DNA from: Mycetocola_B reblochoni | Lineage (GTDB): Bacteria; Actinomycetota; Actinomycetes; Actinomycetales; Microbacteriaceae | Direction of reading: 5' to 3' | Assembly: GCF_003667525.1 (NCBI RefSeq) | Contig: NZ_RCUW01000002.1 | Location: 248,001-312,000, forward strand | DNA length: 64,000 nt | In this document: in pieces, positions 1 to 8,192 of the stretch | Layout: each line of letters begins with the position of its first letter | Numbering within the stretch: position 1 is the stretch's first letter | Position numbers and translations under genes: made by a program | The notes under the pieces: model-generated | What the model saw: the letters and a program-made list of their open reading frames with translations, nothing else | Database searches by the model: none | Told to the model about the DNA's origin: nothing

Positions 1-9
1 CCTGACGGC

Positions 10-585
10 TCAGCCCCGCGTCGACGGCCGCACGAGCGCCCCGCCGGCGGCGAGGTCCTCCAGCGCCGCGGCGCTGCGAGCGGGATCGACGCCGGCGACG
101 AGGTCGTCCAGCACCGTGACGTGCAGCCCCGCCTCGAGGGCGTCCCTCGCCGTGGCGAGCACGCAGTGGTCCGTGGCGATGCCCACGACGTCGACCTCGT
201 CGACGCCGCGCTCCGTCAGCACCTGGATGAGCGCCCTGCCGTCGCCCGTCGTGCCCTCGAACATCGAGTACGCCGGCACGCCCTGCCCCTTGAGCACGTG
301 GACGTCGATGAGCGCGGTGTCGAGGGACGGGTGGTACTCGGCGCCGGCGGTTCCCGCGACGCAGTGCGCCGGCCAGGTGTCGACGAAGTCGGGGACGGCA
401 GCGAAGTGGCCGCCATTGTCGTTGCCGGCGTCGTGCCAGTCCCGCGAGGCGACGACGAGGGCTCCCGCGCCGGAGCGCAGGAAGCCGGTGATCCGGGCGG
501 CGACGGCCGCGCCACCGTCCACGCCGAGCGCGCCGCCCTCGGTGAAGTCGTTCTGCACGTCGACGACGAGTATCGCTCTGGACAT
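10..585 (-). CDS. pncA: Nicotinamidase (pyrazinamidase), isochorismatase fold
   Basis: Cytosolic hydrolase that deamidates nicotinamide to nicotinate for NAD salvage. The 191-residue product shows the expected catalytic triad Asp9 (VVDVQNDF), Lys99 (VLKGQG) and Cys141 (ATDHCVLATA), with metal ligands Asp49 and His51 in SRDWH and His74 in WPAHC. Length and spacing match actinobacterial PncA closely. The frame stays open 31 codons further upstream, but the ATG at 585 is preferred: it has a strong AGGAGAGGGG ribosome site just upstream, and the conserved beta strand starts at residue 4. It stands alone, 122 bases downstream of the carboxypeptidase gene. Recognition is from visible motifs; substrate preference is inferred from the family. 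Confidence 0.93.
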   Translation of the reverse strand: MSRAILVVDVQNDFTEGGALGVDGGAAVAARITGFLRSGAGALVVASRDWHDAGNDNGGHFAAVPDFVDTWPAHCVAGTAGAEYHPSLDTALIDVHVLKGQGVPAYSMFEGTTGDGRALIQVLTERGVDEVDVVGIATDHCVLATARDALEAGLHVTVLDDLVAGVDPARSAAALEDLAAGGALVRPSTRG

Positions 586-707
586 GGCCGTTCCCCTCTC
601 CTGCCCCGCCGATCGGGGCGACACGACAACACTACGTCGGAGCGTCATCGGTGCCGGGACGCCCCCGGAGACCGACACCCCGGCGAACCACTGAGCGTGC
701 GAGGCGA

Positions 708-2756
708 TCAGCCGGGCGAGTTCGCCAGCCGGTTGCCGCAGCGGTAGTAGGCGGTCGCGAGTGTGTCGATGGGCTGCCGGGAGGCCTCCGACACCCGATC
801 CGTCGCGAAGATGACCGCGATGAGGCGCGAGCCGTCCTCCGCGTCGACGAAGCCCGCGAGCGTGTAGGCCGTCGTGATGGACCCGGTCTTCGCCCTGACC
901 TTGCCCCTGGCGACCTGGTTGTCGCCGGTGAAGCGGTTGCTGTACGCCAGGGTGCCGCTCTCGCCCGCGACGGGGAGCGCGCCGACGATCGGGCCGAGAC
1001 CGTCCTCGTCCGCGTCCGCGCGCTGGAGCAGGGCGGCGACCAGCTCCGGCGCGACGGCGTTGTTCCTGCTCATTCCGGAACCGTCGGCGAACGTCATGCC
1101 CTCCGTGTCGAGGCCGAGGTCCTCGAGCGCCGACCGGATCGCCGGGTCCACGTCGGCCAGGGTGTTGCCCTCACCCGACTCGATCGCGACGAGGCGCGCC
1201 AGCATCTCGGCGAGGGTGTTGTCGGAGGGGACGAGCATCGGAGCGAGCAGCTCGGACACGGGAGGCGAGGAGACCTCCGCCAGCGCGCTGCCGTCGCCGG
1301 TCGCACCGTCGCGGTCGATGGTCGCTCCGGGGAAGAACGCGGCGAAGGCTTCGGCGGCGCGCCCGACCGGGTCCTCCCCGCGCGGCGAGAGGAACACCGT
1401 CGGGTCGGCGCGGTCCGCGTCGACCTGGAGCGTGGTGATGTGGGAGAGCCAGCCGGCCTGGCGCTCGGTCGCGGGCCAGGTGTCCTCCCATGTCGTCCCG
1501 CCGAAGAGGGAGCTGTCGACGATGATCCTGCTCACCGGGGTCTGGGCGAGTTCCGGATCGGCGGCCCTGGCCTGGCGCACCTGCGCCGCGAGGTCGTCCA
1601 GGTGGGCCGCCCCGGGGTACACGGACTCCTGCCCGCTCGGCAGCCGCGAGAGCGTCAGGTCGCCGCCGCCCCTGAGCACGATCGTGCCCGCATCCGGCCC
1701 GCGCAACACGGTGGTGCTGGCACGGTAGTCGGGACCGAGGACCCGGAGGGCCGCCGCCGCGGTGGCCAGCTTCATGACGCTCGCCGTCTGTGCGGGGACG
1801 TCGCCCCTGCGGTCGAGCAGCACCTCGCCTGTCTCCGCGTTCAGCACCACGCTCGCCGCGGTGCCGAGGCCGGGGTCGGCGAGCGGGCCGTCGACGGTGC
1901 AGTCCCTGATCGGGGAGGCGGGGACGACCGCGGCCGGCGTGGCCCTGGTCGCGGCGGGGGTGGGCGTCGGGGTGGCCGCCGGAGAGCTCGTCCGCGGCGC
2001 GGGGGCAGGGGACGCGGAGGGACGCACGACGGCTCCCACCGCGGAACCGGCCGCGAGCGCGAGCAGGGCCGCTGCGGCGGCGGCAATTACCATGGCCGCC
2101 CGGCCGCGCCCGCGGTCGCGCCGCCGGGCGCGGACGGGTGCTGACGGCGGCACCGTGGCGTCGACGTGGGGGGCACGGGTGTCGGACCCGGCGGGAGTCC
2201 CGGCGGCACCGGCGGCACCGGGGACACCGGCGGCACCGAAAGCACCGGAAGCACCGGAAGCACCGGGGGGCGGCGGCGGGAGGGGCTCGGCGGCGTCCAG
2301 GCGACGAACGAGGCGGAACTCCTCGAGCACGACGACGGTCCCGTCGTCGACGGTCAGCGGAGCACCCAGTGCCGCGGTCATCTCCTCGCTGCGCCAGAAG
2401 CGTTCGTGGCCGCGCCGCCACTGTGCGACGTCCTCGTGGCCCTCGCCCTCGTCCCTCGCATGCTCCCAGGGCACCTCGCCGAGCGGGCAGAGCCGGACCC
2501 GCACGGTCTCGATGACCGCGACGGCGCGCCCGGCCGAGTCGACAACCCGCTGGCGCGACCCGACCTCGGGCAGCGCCTCGCCCTCGATGTCGTACTCGAC
2601 GGCGAGCGCGGTGGTCGTCGTCTTGCGTCCGTCGAGGATCGCCGCGACGAGCCGGTCGCGCAGCGGCCCGGGGAACGCGAACTCGGCCACCGGCAGCTCG
2701 GCGTCCGGCTGTGCCGGCTCGGGCGTCTCGGGCGGCTCGGGAACGGAGGGGGTCAC
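708..2756 (-). CDS. ASCH domain fused to a D-Ala-D-Ala carboxypeptidase (PBP4/S13 family)
   Basis: A 682-residue protein if the GTG at 2756 is used. Residues about 25-152 form an ASCH domain (FPGPLRDRLVAAILDGRKT, then EGEGHEDVAQWRRGHERFW), a cytosolic fold linked to RNA or modified-nucleoside handling. A Pro/Gly/Ala collagen-like linker (about 158-200) and a basic stretch lead to one membrane helix (about 222-244). Residues about 285-682 are a class C low-molecular-weight PBP with SVMK (Ser326), SDN (511-513) and KTG (623-625), the three penicillin-binding motifs. Predicted topology puts ASCH inside and the peptidase outside. No stop separates the halves. An ATG at 2801 is possible but would overlap the upstream lipoprotein gene; the ribosome site at 2756 is weak. 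PBP4 members trim peptidoglycan stem peptides. Confidence 0.85.
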   Translation of the reverse strand: MTPSVPEPPETPEPAQPDAELPVAEFAFPGPLRDRLVAAILDGRKTTTTALAVEYDIEGEALPEVGSRQRVVDSAGRAVAVIETVRVRLCPLGEVPWEHARDEGEGHEDVAQWRRGHERFWRSEEMTAALGAPLTVDDGTVVVLEEFRLVRRLDAAEPLPPPPPGASGASGAFGAAGVPGAAGAAGTPAGSDTRAPHVDATVPPSAPVRARRRDRGRGRAAMVIAAAAAALLALAAGSAVGAVVRPSASPAPAPRTSSPAATPTPTPAATRATPAAVVPASPIRDCTVDGPLADPGLGTAASVVLNAETGEVLLDRRGDVPAQTASVMKLATAAAALRVLGPDYRASTTVLRGPDAGTIVLRGGGDLTLSRLPSGQESVYPGAAHLDDLAAQVRQARAADPELAQTPVSRIIVDSSLFGGTTWEDTWPATERQAGWLSHITTLQVDADRADPTVFLSPRGEDPVGRAAEAFAAFFPGATIDRDGATGDGSALAEVSSPPVSELLAPMLVPSDNTLAEMLARLVAIESGEGNTLADVDPAIRSALEDLGLDTEGMTFADGSGMSRNNAVAPELVAALLQRADADEDGLGPIVGALPVAGESGTLAYSNRFTGDNQVARGKVRAKTGSITTAYTLAGFVDAEDGSRLIAVIFATDRVSEASRQPIDTLATAYYRCGNRLANSPG

Positions 2757-2778
2757 CGTCCCAGTATGGCCGAGGGGG

Positions 2779-3480
2779 TCATCCCTCGCCGTCCAGGGCA
2801 TAGACGAAACCGGCTCCGCCGCCGAGCGCGGCCCCGACGCCCCGCGTCACCGCCGCCTCGCCCGCGGCCCGCGCGGCCTCGGTGTCCGCCACCGCGGATT
2901 CCCCGCTCGTGCCCGCCGCACCGGCTGCACCGGCTGCACCGCGCTGGTCGGCGCCCGGCCAGATGACGGCGGTCACGTTCGCGGTCGGTTCCGGCAGCTG
3001 GGCCCCCACGATGAGGAACTGCCGCTCCAGCCGTCCCGCAGAGACGCGGTCGACGGCGTCGAGCGCGGTCGGGCCGACGACAACGACGAGGGCGGGCCCG
3101 GCGTCGGCGGCCGCCGCGATGCCGTCGTCCCCCGGCTCCGCCTGGACGTCGACGACGGTCGTGCTCGTGGTCGCGGGCGCGAGTCCGGCGAGGACGCCGT
3201 CGATGGTGGCCTGTTCCCCCTCGTCGGGGTCGGCGGGGACGATCAGCGCGACCTCGTCCTGCGCCGTGAGCTCGACCTGCTCGACCGCGCCGGCCCCCGG
3301 GTCGATCGTCGCCCCCGGGGCGGGCAGCCCGGGGAGCGTTCCGGTCTCGTCCGGGGTCGCGCCGACCGATGCGGTGTCCGCCGGCGGCGAGGTGGCGCAT
3401 CCGGTCAGCGCGCTGGCCACGAGGGCACAGCCCAGCAGCGCGCGCGCCATCCCGCGGTGTCCGGGCCGAGCTGTTCCCAT
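2779..3480 (-). CDS. Putative lipoprotein, possibly a periplasmic-binding-like fold
   Basis: A 233-residue exported protein. The N-terminus has arginines, a hydrophobic stretch and a lipobox LTGC with Cys28 as the lipidation site. The mature part alternates short beta strands with helices (VALIVPADP, LVVVVGPTAL, QFLIVGAQLP), which recalls type I periplasmic binding or BMP-type sugar/nucleoside-binding proteins, but it is short for that family and no ligand residues can be named. It contains a GAAGAAGAAG run. The ATG at 3480 has a GGAAGGAA ribosome site. It ends 22 bases before the ASCH-PBP4 gene and is probably cotranscribed with it. Function unknown. Confidence 0.7.
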   Translation of the reverse strand: MGTARPGHRGMARALLGCALVASALTGCATSPPADTASVGATPDETGTLPGLPAPGATIDPGAGAVEQVELTAQDEVALIVPADPDEGEQATIDGVLAGLAPATTSTTVVDVQAEPGDDGIAAAADAGPALVVVVGPTALDAVDRVSAGRLERQFLIVGAQLPEPTANVTAVIWPGADQRGAAGAAGAAGTSGESAVADTEAARAAGEAAVTRGVGAALGGGAGFVYALDGEG

Positions 3481-3517
3481 GTCGCGTTCCTTCCGATCCG
3501 ACGTTGCCACCGACGCC

Positions 3518-3561
3518 GGGGACGGGGCGGCACCGGGCTCCCCCGGCGCCGCCCCGTCCCC
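3518..3561 (-). terminator. Strong GC hairpin after the phosphatase gene
   Basis: Perfect 14-bp inverted repeat (3518-3531 with 3548-3561) around a 16-base loop, starting 11 bases beyond the stop codon of the LAxTG phosphatase and ahead of the lipoprotein start. No T-run follows, as is common in high-GC actinobacteria. It separates two same-strand transcription units. Confidence 0.75.
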
Positions 3562-3571
3562 GTGGCGGGTG

Positions 3572-6100
3572 CTAGCCCCGCTCAGCCGCGCCGCGGCGGC
3601 GGGAGAGGACCACACCGAGGGCGATCAGAGCCGCGGCGAGGACGCCGAACCCGATCGCACCGGCGGCACCCGTGCTGGCCAGCGCGCCACCGGTCGAGGC
3701 GGCGGAACCGGAGACGGTCGCGCCGGTGCCGGTGCCTGTGCCCGCACCGGCCGTGCCGGAGGAGCCGGAGCCCTCGGCCGCGGACTGCGACGTGCCCTCA
3801 GAGCCGTCGGAGCCGGCCGATCCGGAGTCGGCCGAGCCGGAGGAGTCAGCGGAGCCGGAGGAGTCCGAGCCGCTTCCCTCAGCGGCTCCGTCGGCGGAGC
3901 CGTCGCTGTCGCTGCCCGTTCCCGCACCGGCCGCCACGACCGTGACGATACGCTGCGCGCTCGCCTCGTTGCCCGCGGCGTCGCTCACCGCGTAGCTCAG
4001 CTCGTAGCTGCCGACGGTTGCCGTGTCGACCGAGCCGGACACCGTGATCCCGGAGGTCAGGTCGCCGTCGCGCTCGTCAGACGCGGTCACCCCGGCCAGC
4101 GGGTCGAAGGAGTCGCCCTGGGTCACCGTCGTCGCGCTCGGAGCGTTGATGGTCGGAGCCGTCGTGTCCTCCTTGCGCAGCGTGACCGAGTCGACAACCT
4201 CGTTGACGGCACGTGCGCTCGAGGAGGCCTCGCTACGGAGGGTGGTGACGGTGATCGCGTCGTCGGTCACGTCGATGTTGGAGTAGTTGCGGATCTTCTC
4301 CTGGTTGATCACGGAGGCGTACCAGGCGTCAGGGGCCTTGACGTCGTAGTACTTGGAGCCGCTGGCCGAGTTCGCCGTCACGTAGAGGACCTCGCCCTCG
4401 CCGGCCACGACCTCGGGGGCCGCCGCCGTCTCCTCCGGGTCGGCGAGCTCGCCGTCCTTGATCAGGTAGCTGCGGGTGTAGCTGTGGTCGTGACCCTGAA
4501 GCACCAGGTCGAAGCCGAGGTCGGAGATGACGGTCGGCAGCGCGGCGCGCAGGTCCGTGATCTGGGTGTCGTCCACGTGGGCCGCGACCGAGTAGATCGA
4601 GTGGTGGAAGGCGAGGACCGTCCACTTCGCCTTGTCGCCCTGCTCCGTCATCACGCGCTCCATGAACGCGGCGTGGCTGTCGACGTCGCCGTTGTTGGAG
4701 TTGAGCACGACGAAGAGCACGTCCTTGTGGGTGAACCAGTAGTCGCCGCCCGAGGAGGTCGCCGAGGTCGCCGCGCCGGCGGTCTCGTCGAGGTTGGGCA
4801 CGGTGAAGTGCTGCTCGTAGGCCTTCGAGCCGACGTCGTGGTTGCCGTTCACCGGGACGAGCGGGAGCTCGCGCAGCTGATCGGGGGCGAGGAAGGCCTG
4901 GTAGTGGTCCTCATTGGTGGCGCGCTCGACCTGGTCGCCCGCGGAGAAGAGCAGCTCGCTGTCCGGGTACGCCTCCTGTGCGACGTTCAGGGTGTCGGCC
5001 CAGCCGTCCTGGTCGTTCTGGACGTTGCCCGAGGCGCCGATCTGCGGGTCGCCGACGAAGAGGAAGTTGTAGTCGCCGCTGAACGTGGCGGTGCGGAACG
5101 AGAACGGCTCGGACCAGCCGCTCGCGTCACTGCCGACGCGGTACACGTAGTCGGTGTTCTCGGCCAGGCCCGTGAGCGTGGCGGCACGGTTGAACTCGCC
5201 GCTGGTGGTGGCTCCGCCGCTGGCCGGGACGACGGTCGCCGCGTCGGCGGGGAAGGCGCCGCTCGCGGTCCCCTCGGCCAGCTGAACGCTCTGCTCGGTG
5301 TCGATGTCGGAGTACCAGGTGACGTTGCGCTCGGACTCGTCGGAGCCGACCGTCAGCACGATGTCAGACAGCGATGCGGGGTCGTCGGCCCCGATGACGC
5401 GGAGTTCATCGAAGTCGAAGTAGATGTCGGAGCTGCTGGCACGGTCCTGGTAGAGGGCGACCGAGACGGTGTTCTCCCCCGGCTTCAGCGTGTCGACGGG
5501 CACGTCGAAGCTGCTGGTCAGGGGGTCGCCGTTGCTCGCACCGGCGTACATGAGGTTGCGATCCGACTCGGGGGCGGCCGTCACGGCGTCGTCCACGAAC
5601 CCGGCGACCTGGGTGCCGTTGACGAAGATCTGGACCGCATCGTCGTAGGTGACGGTGCCGCGCAGCGCCGCGATGTGCTCGATCTGCTCCGCGCTCAGCG
5701 TGACGTCGCTGCGGAAGTGGTAGGTGGGGACGGCGGGGGCCTTGACGCCGTCGATGTAGTGGCGCAGCAGCGTGTTGACGCCGTGTCCGCCGCCGATGCC
5801 GCTGGCGGTGCCGTTCTTCGCGCCGAAGCTGCCCTTCGCCTGGGCCCAGCCGGAGTCGTCGTAGTCGCCCGCGGTCCAGCTGAGCCGGTCCGCGGAGCCG
5901 GCCGACGGGTCGGTGTTGTTGTCTGAGTAGGCCCACTCCGTCTCAGCGGTGCTGATGAGGGTGTCGGGCAGTTCTGCCGCGTGTGCGGCGGGGGCGGCGC
6001 CGGGCAGGGCACCCACCGCGAGGGTGAGGGTGAGGGCCGCGCCGATCGCCGCAGCGGATCGCGCGATCGGCGCCGTGTTGGAACCAGGTCCCATCGTCAT
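3572..6100 (-). CDS. LAxTG-anchored purple-acid-phosphatase-like metallophosphoesterase
   Basis: An 842-residue surface enzyme. It has a signal peptide ending near AAPAAHA, a beta-sandwich region (about 45-240), a fibronectin/PAP N-terminal domain (about 245-340), then a calcineurin-like phosphoesterase domain with FVGDPQIG, FSAGDQVE, VNGNHD, AFHHS and QGHDHSYTRS, the full metal-binding set. A bacterial Ig-like repeat follows (SFDPLAGVTASDERDGD), then a Ser/Gly/Asp-rich wall-spanning stalk. The end is LASTG, a hydrophobic helix and an RRR tail, the class E sortase signal. The ATG at 6100 follows GAGAGAAG. It probably releases phosphate from organic phosphoesters outside the cell; the substrate is not evident. 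The sortase itself is not in this window. Confidence 0.88.
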   Translation of the reverse strand: MTMGPGSNTAPIARSAAAIGAALTLTLAVGALPGAAPAAHAAELPDTLISTAETEWAYSDNNTDPSAGSADRLSWTAGDYDDSGWAQAKGSFGAKNGTASGIGGGHGVNTLLRHYIDGVKAPAVPTYHFRSDVTLSAEQIEHIAALRGTVTYDDAVQIFVNGTQVAGFVDDAVTAAPESDRNLMYAGASNGDPLTSSFDVPVDTLKPGENTVSVALYQDRASSSDIYFDFDELRVIGADDPASLSDIVLTVGSDESERNVTWYSDIDTEQSVQLAEGTASGAFPADAATVVPASGGATTSGEFNRAATLTGLAENTDYVYRVGSDASGWSEPFSFRTATFSGDYNFLFVGDPQIGASGNVQNDQDGWADTLNVAQEAYPDSELLFSAGDQVERATNEDHYQAFLAPDQLRELPLVPVNGNHDVGSKAYEQHFTVPNLDETAGAATSATSSGGDYWFTHKDVLFVVLNSNNGDVDSHAAFMERVMTEQGDKAKWTVLAFHHSIYSVAAHVDDTQITDLRAALPTVISDLGFDLVLQGHDHSYTRSYLIKDGELADPEETAAAPEVVAGEGEVLYVTANSASGSKYYDVKAPDAWYASVINQEKIRNYSNIDVTDDAITVTTLRSEASSSARAVNEVVDSVTLRKEDTTAPTINAPSATTVTQGDSFDPLAGVTASDERDGDLTSGITVSGSVDTATVGSYELSYAVSDAAGNEASAQRIVTVVAAGAGTGSDSDGSADGAAEGSGSDSSGSADSSGSADSGSAGSDGSEGTSQSAAEGSGSSGTAGAGTGTGTGATVSGSAASTGGALASTGAAGAIGFGVLAAALIALGVVLSRRRGAAERG

Positions 6101-6236
6101 GTCTTCTCTCTGTTGCTGTCGTCGTGGCGCACCGCGCGCACGGGTCGACGGTAGGGAGCCGACGTGAACGGCCGTGGAACCGGTCGTGGCCTCGGGCTGA
6201 ACCCTGTCGGGCGGGCCCGCGATCGGAGTGGGCCCG

Positions 6237-6395
6237 GCTGACGAGCGGAGCCTGAGACAGACGGGGCGCTGACACGCACAGTCCCGCGACACGCGCAGGA
6301 CCGCGACACGCAGGACCCTTGATGAGCGCGGCGCATGACACGCAGTGCCCTTGATAAGCGGGGCCCCAACAAGCACAACCCGTGACGCAGAGAAG
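6237..6395. repeat. Degenerate ~16-nt tandem repeats upstream of the phosphatase gene
   Basis: About nine imperfect units of 14-18 bases, consensus near TGACACGCGCAGGCCC. The clearest are GCGACACGCGCAGGACC followed by GCGACACGCAGGACCC, and the alternating pair TTGATGAGCG and TTGATAAGCG. The array lies between the phosphatase start and the tRNA-Thr terminator and contains no convincing gene. It may be a decayed minisatellite or a set of protein-binding sites. Confidence 0.55.
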
Positions 6396-6425
6396 CCCCG
6401 GGATCTCGGGGATCACCGGGGCTTC
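6392..6425 (-). terminator. Terminator downstream of tRNA-Thr
   Basis: Inverted repeat GAAGCCCCGG / CCGGGGCTTC (6392-6401 with 6416-6425), loop 14 bases, beginning 6 bases past the tRNA 3' end on the minus strand. Confidence 0.8.
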
Positions 6426-6430
6426 GACGG

Positions 6431-6503
6431 AGCCGCCTACCAGAATCGAACTGGTGACCTATTCATTACGAGTGAATCGCTCTACCGACTGAGCTAAGGC
6501 GGC
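6431..6503 (-). tRNA. tRNA-Thr (anticodon CGT)
   Basis: Read on the minus strand, the 72-nt body plus discriminator folds into a full cloverleaf. The acceptor arm is GCCGCCT/AGGCGGC, the D-arm GCTCAGTCGGTAGAGC, the anticodon loop CTCGTAA giving CGT, and the T-arm ACCAG-TTCGATT-CTGGT. The 3' CCA is not encoded, so it must be added after transcription, unlike the tRNA-Pro and tRNA-Ser in this window. Confidence 0.97.
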
Positions 6504-6536
6504 GTGACCACGGTCCTGCCGCGTGCACACCACAAG

Positions 6537-6566
6537 ACTATAGCGTGCCCCGCAGCGTTGCACGAA
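6537..6566 (-). promoter_or_regulatory. Probable promoter of tRNA-Thr
   Basis: Minus-strand -10 TATAGT (6537-6542) with a weaker -35-like TTCGTG 18 bases upstream. Transcription would start near 6530, leaving a leader of about 27 bases before the tRNA. Confidence 0.55.
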
Positions 6567-6614
6567 CCGGCCCCGGCTGGCGCGTCACGGCACCGGGGAG
6601 GCGGTGCGGCCGGC

Positions 6615-8192
6615 TCAGCAGTGCGGGTCGGAGTCGGGAACCGTCCCGTCGATGAGGTAGTCCTCGACGGTGTCGTTCACGCAGGCGCTGCCCTTGTTGT
6701 ACGCCGTGTGGCCCTCCCCCTCGTAGCTGACCAGCACGCCGCTGTCGAGCTGGTCGGCGAGTGCCTCGGCCCAGGCGTAGGGCGTCGCCGGGTCGTTGCT
6801 CGTGCCGATCACGAGGATCGGCGGTGCGCCCTCCGCGGTGATCGCGGTGCGCTCCGCATGTTCGGCGATGGGCCAATCGACGCAGCCGATGTCGCCGTAG
6901 CCCATGTACGGCCCGATCAGCGGCGCAGCCGTCGCCAGTGCTGCGGCCTGCTCGGCCATCACGGCGGTGTCCGTGCTCACGGGGTAGTCCGCGCAGTTGT
7001 AGGCGGTGAAGGCTTCGGTCGAGTTGTCGGTGTACTCCCCGGTGTCGGCGCTGCGCCCGTTGTACGCGTCGGCGAAGTCGAACGCCTGCGTCGGGTCGCC
7101 CCCCATCACCGCGGCGAACATGGTGCTCAGCTGCGGCCACGCGTCGGCAGAGTAGAGCGGGTAGATGATCGCCGTGACGAGGGTGTTGGCGCCGAGCAGT
7201 CGGCCGTCGTCGGCGGGCAACGGCTCCGCGTCCGCGTCGCTCAGCAAGCCGGCCACGGTGGACCTCGCCGTCTGGACCGTCCCCGTGAAGGGGCAGTCGT
7301 CCGAGGCGAGGCAGTCCGTCAGGTAGGCGTCGAGGGAGCGCTCGAAGCCGACCGCCTGGGCCGTCGTGACCTCCGCGGAGCTCGCGCTGGGGTCGAGAGC
7401 GCCGTCGAGGACGAGGCGTCCCGCCCGTTCGGGGTACAGACCCGCGTAGCTGGCGCCGAGGAAGGTCCCGTAGGAGTACCCGAGGTAGCTGAGCTTCTCG
7501 TCGCCGAGGGCGGCCCGCAGCACGTCCATGTCCCGTGCCGCGGCGACGGTGGTGATGTCGCCGAGCGACGTCGAGCTGTTCTGCTCGCAGGCGCGTGCGA
7601 ACCGCTTGGCGGAGGTCTGCATCTCGCCGATCCAGTCGTCGCTTCCCCTGGTGGCGCTCGGGATGCCGTACAGGTAGTCGTCCATCTCGGGGCCGTCGAG
7701 GCAGGAGACGGGGGCGGACCGGCCGACACCGCGCGGGTCGAAGCCGACGACGTCGAAACGCTCCTGCAGCGGCTCCCCGACGGCGAAGTCCAGGCTGTCC
7801 CTGATCAGGTCGACGCCGGAGGCCCCCGGACCGCCGGGGTTGGTCAGGAGCGAGCCGAGCCTCTGGCCCGTGGCGGGGTGCATGACCAGCGCCAGCGCGA
7901 TCGAACCGTTGCCGGGGTCCGACCAGTCCGCGGGGACCGTCGCCTCGGCGCAGAGCATCTCCGAGCCGTCGTCGCACGGGGTCCAGGAGATCTGCTGCTG
8001 GTAGTAGGGGGCGAGGTCCTCGTCCACGTCCTGCGGGTACGGCGTCGACAGCTGCGGCTGCACCGGGCTGGCCGTGTTCTCGGGCAGGAACGCCGTCACG
8101 CAGCCGCTGAGCGACAGCGCCGTCACGGTGGCGACGGCGAGGACCGCGACCCTGCGCAGACGACGGCGGTGCGTGCGAGAGGACGCGGTCAT
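6615..8192 (-). CDS. Secreted alpha/beta hydrolase, TAP-like tripeptidyl aminopeptidase family (lipoprotein)
   Basis: A 525-residue exported serine hydrolase of the S33 / Streptomyces tripeptidyl-aminopeptidase type. It has a basic N-terminus and a lipobox LSGC, so it is likely a lipoprotein. The oxyanion region is NPGGPGASG, the nucleophile elbow GYSYG, the C-terminal Asp lies near NDPATP and the His in GEGHTAY. Paired cysteines in the C-terminal half are typical of TAP_C proteins. The ATG at 8192 overlaps the holB stop by ATGA, implying translational coupling in a topA-tmk-holB-hydrolase operon, and GAAAGG lies upstream. It probably removes peptides from protein N-termini outside the cell; related enzymes also act on esters. 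Confidence 0.9.
   Translation of the reverse strand: MTASSRTHRRRLRRVAVLAVATVTALSLSGCVTAFLPENTASPVQPQLSTPYPQDVDEDLAPYYQQQISWTPCDDGSEMLCAEATVPADWSDPGNGSIALALVMHPATGQRLGSLLTNPGGPGASGVDLIRDSLDFAVGEPLQERFDVVGFDPRGVGRSAPVSCLDGPEMDDYLYGIPSATRGSDDWIGEMQTSAKRFARACEQNSSTSLGDITTVAAARDMDVLRAALGDEKLSYLGYSYGTFLGASYAGLYPERAGRLVLDGALDPSASSAEVTTAQAVGFERSLDAYLTDCLASDDCPFTGTVQTARSTVAGLLSDADAEPLPADDGRLLGANTLVTAIIYPLYSADAWPQLSTMFAAVMGGDPTQAFDFADAYNGRSADTGEYTDNSTEAFTAYNCADYPVSTDTAVMAEQAAALATAAPLIGPYMGYGDIGCVDWPIAEHAERTAITAEGAPPILVIGTSNDPATPYAWAEALADQLDSGVLVSYEGEGHTAYNKGSACVNDTVEDYLIDGTVPDSDPHC

Noticed and set aside
2088..2102. Internal ATG that would make PBP4 a separate gene from ASCH
   Set aside because: No ribosome site, and it would start inside the membrane helix without its basic leader; the frame is continuous from the ASCH domain.
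2882..5926. 1014-codon open frame on the plus strand
   Set aside because: Shadow of the lipoprotein and phosphatase genes; composition is typical of a high-GC antisense frame and no motif is present.
6237..6395. Possible CRISPR array
   Set aside because: Units are short, degenerate and contiguous with no constant repeat/unique spacer alternation, and no cas genes are present.
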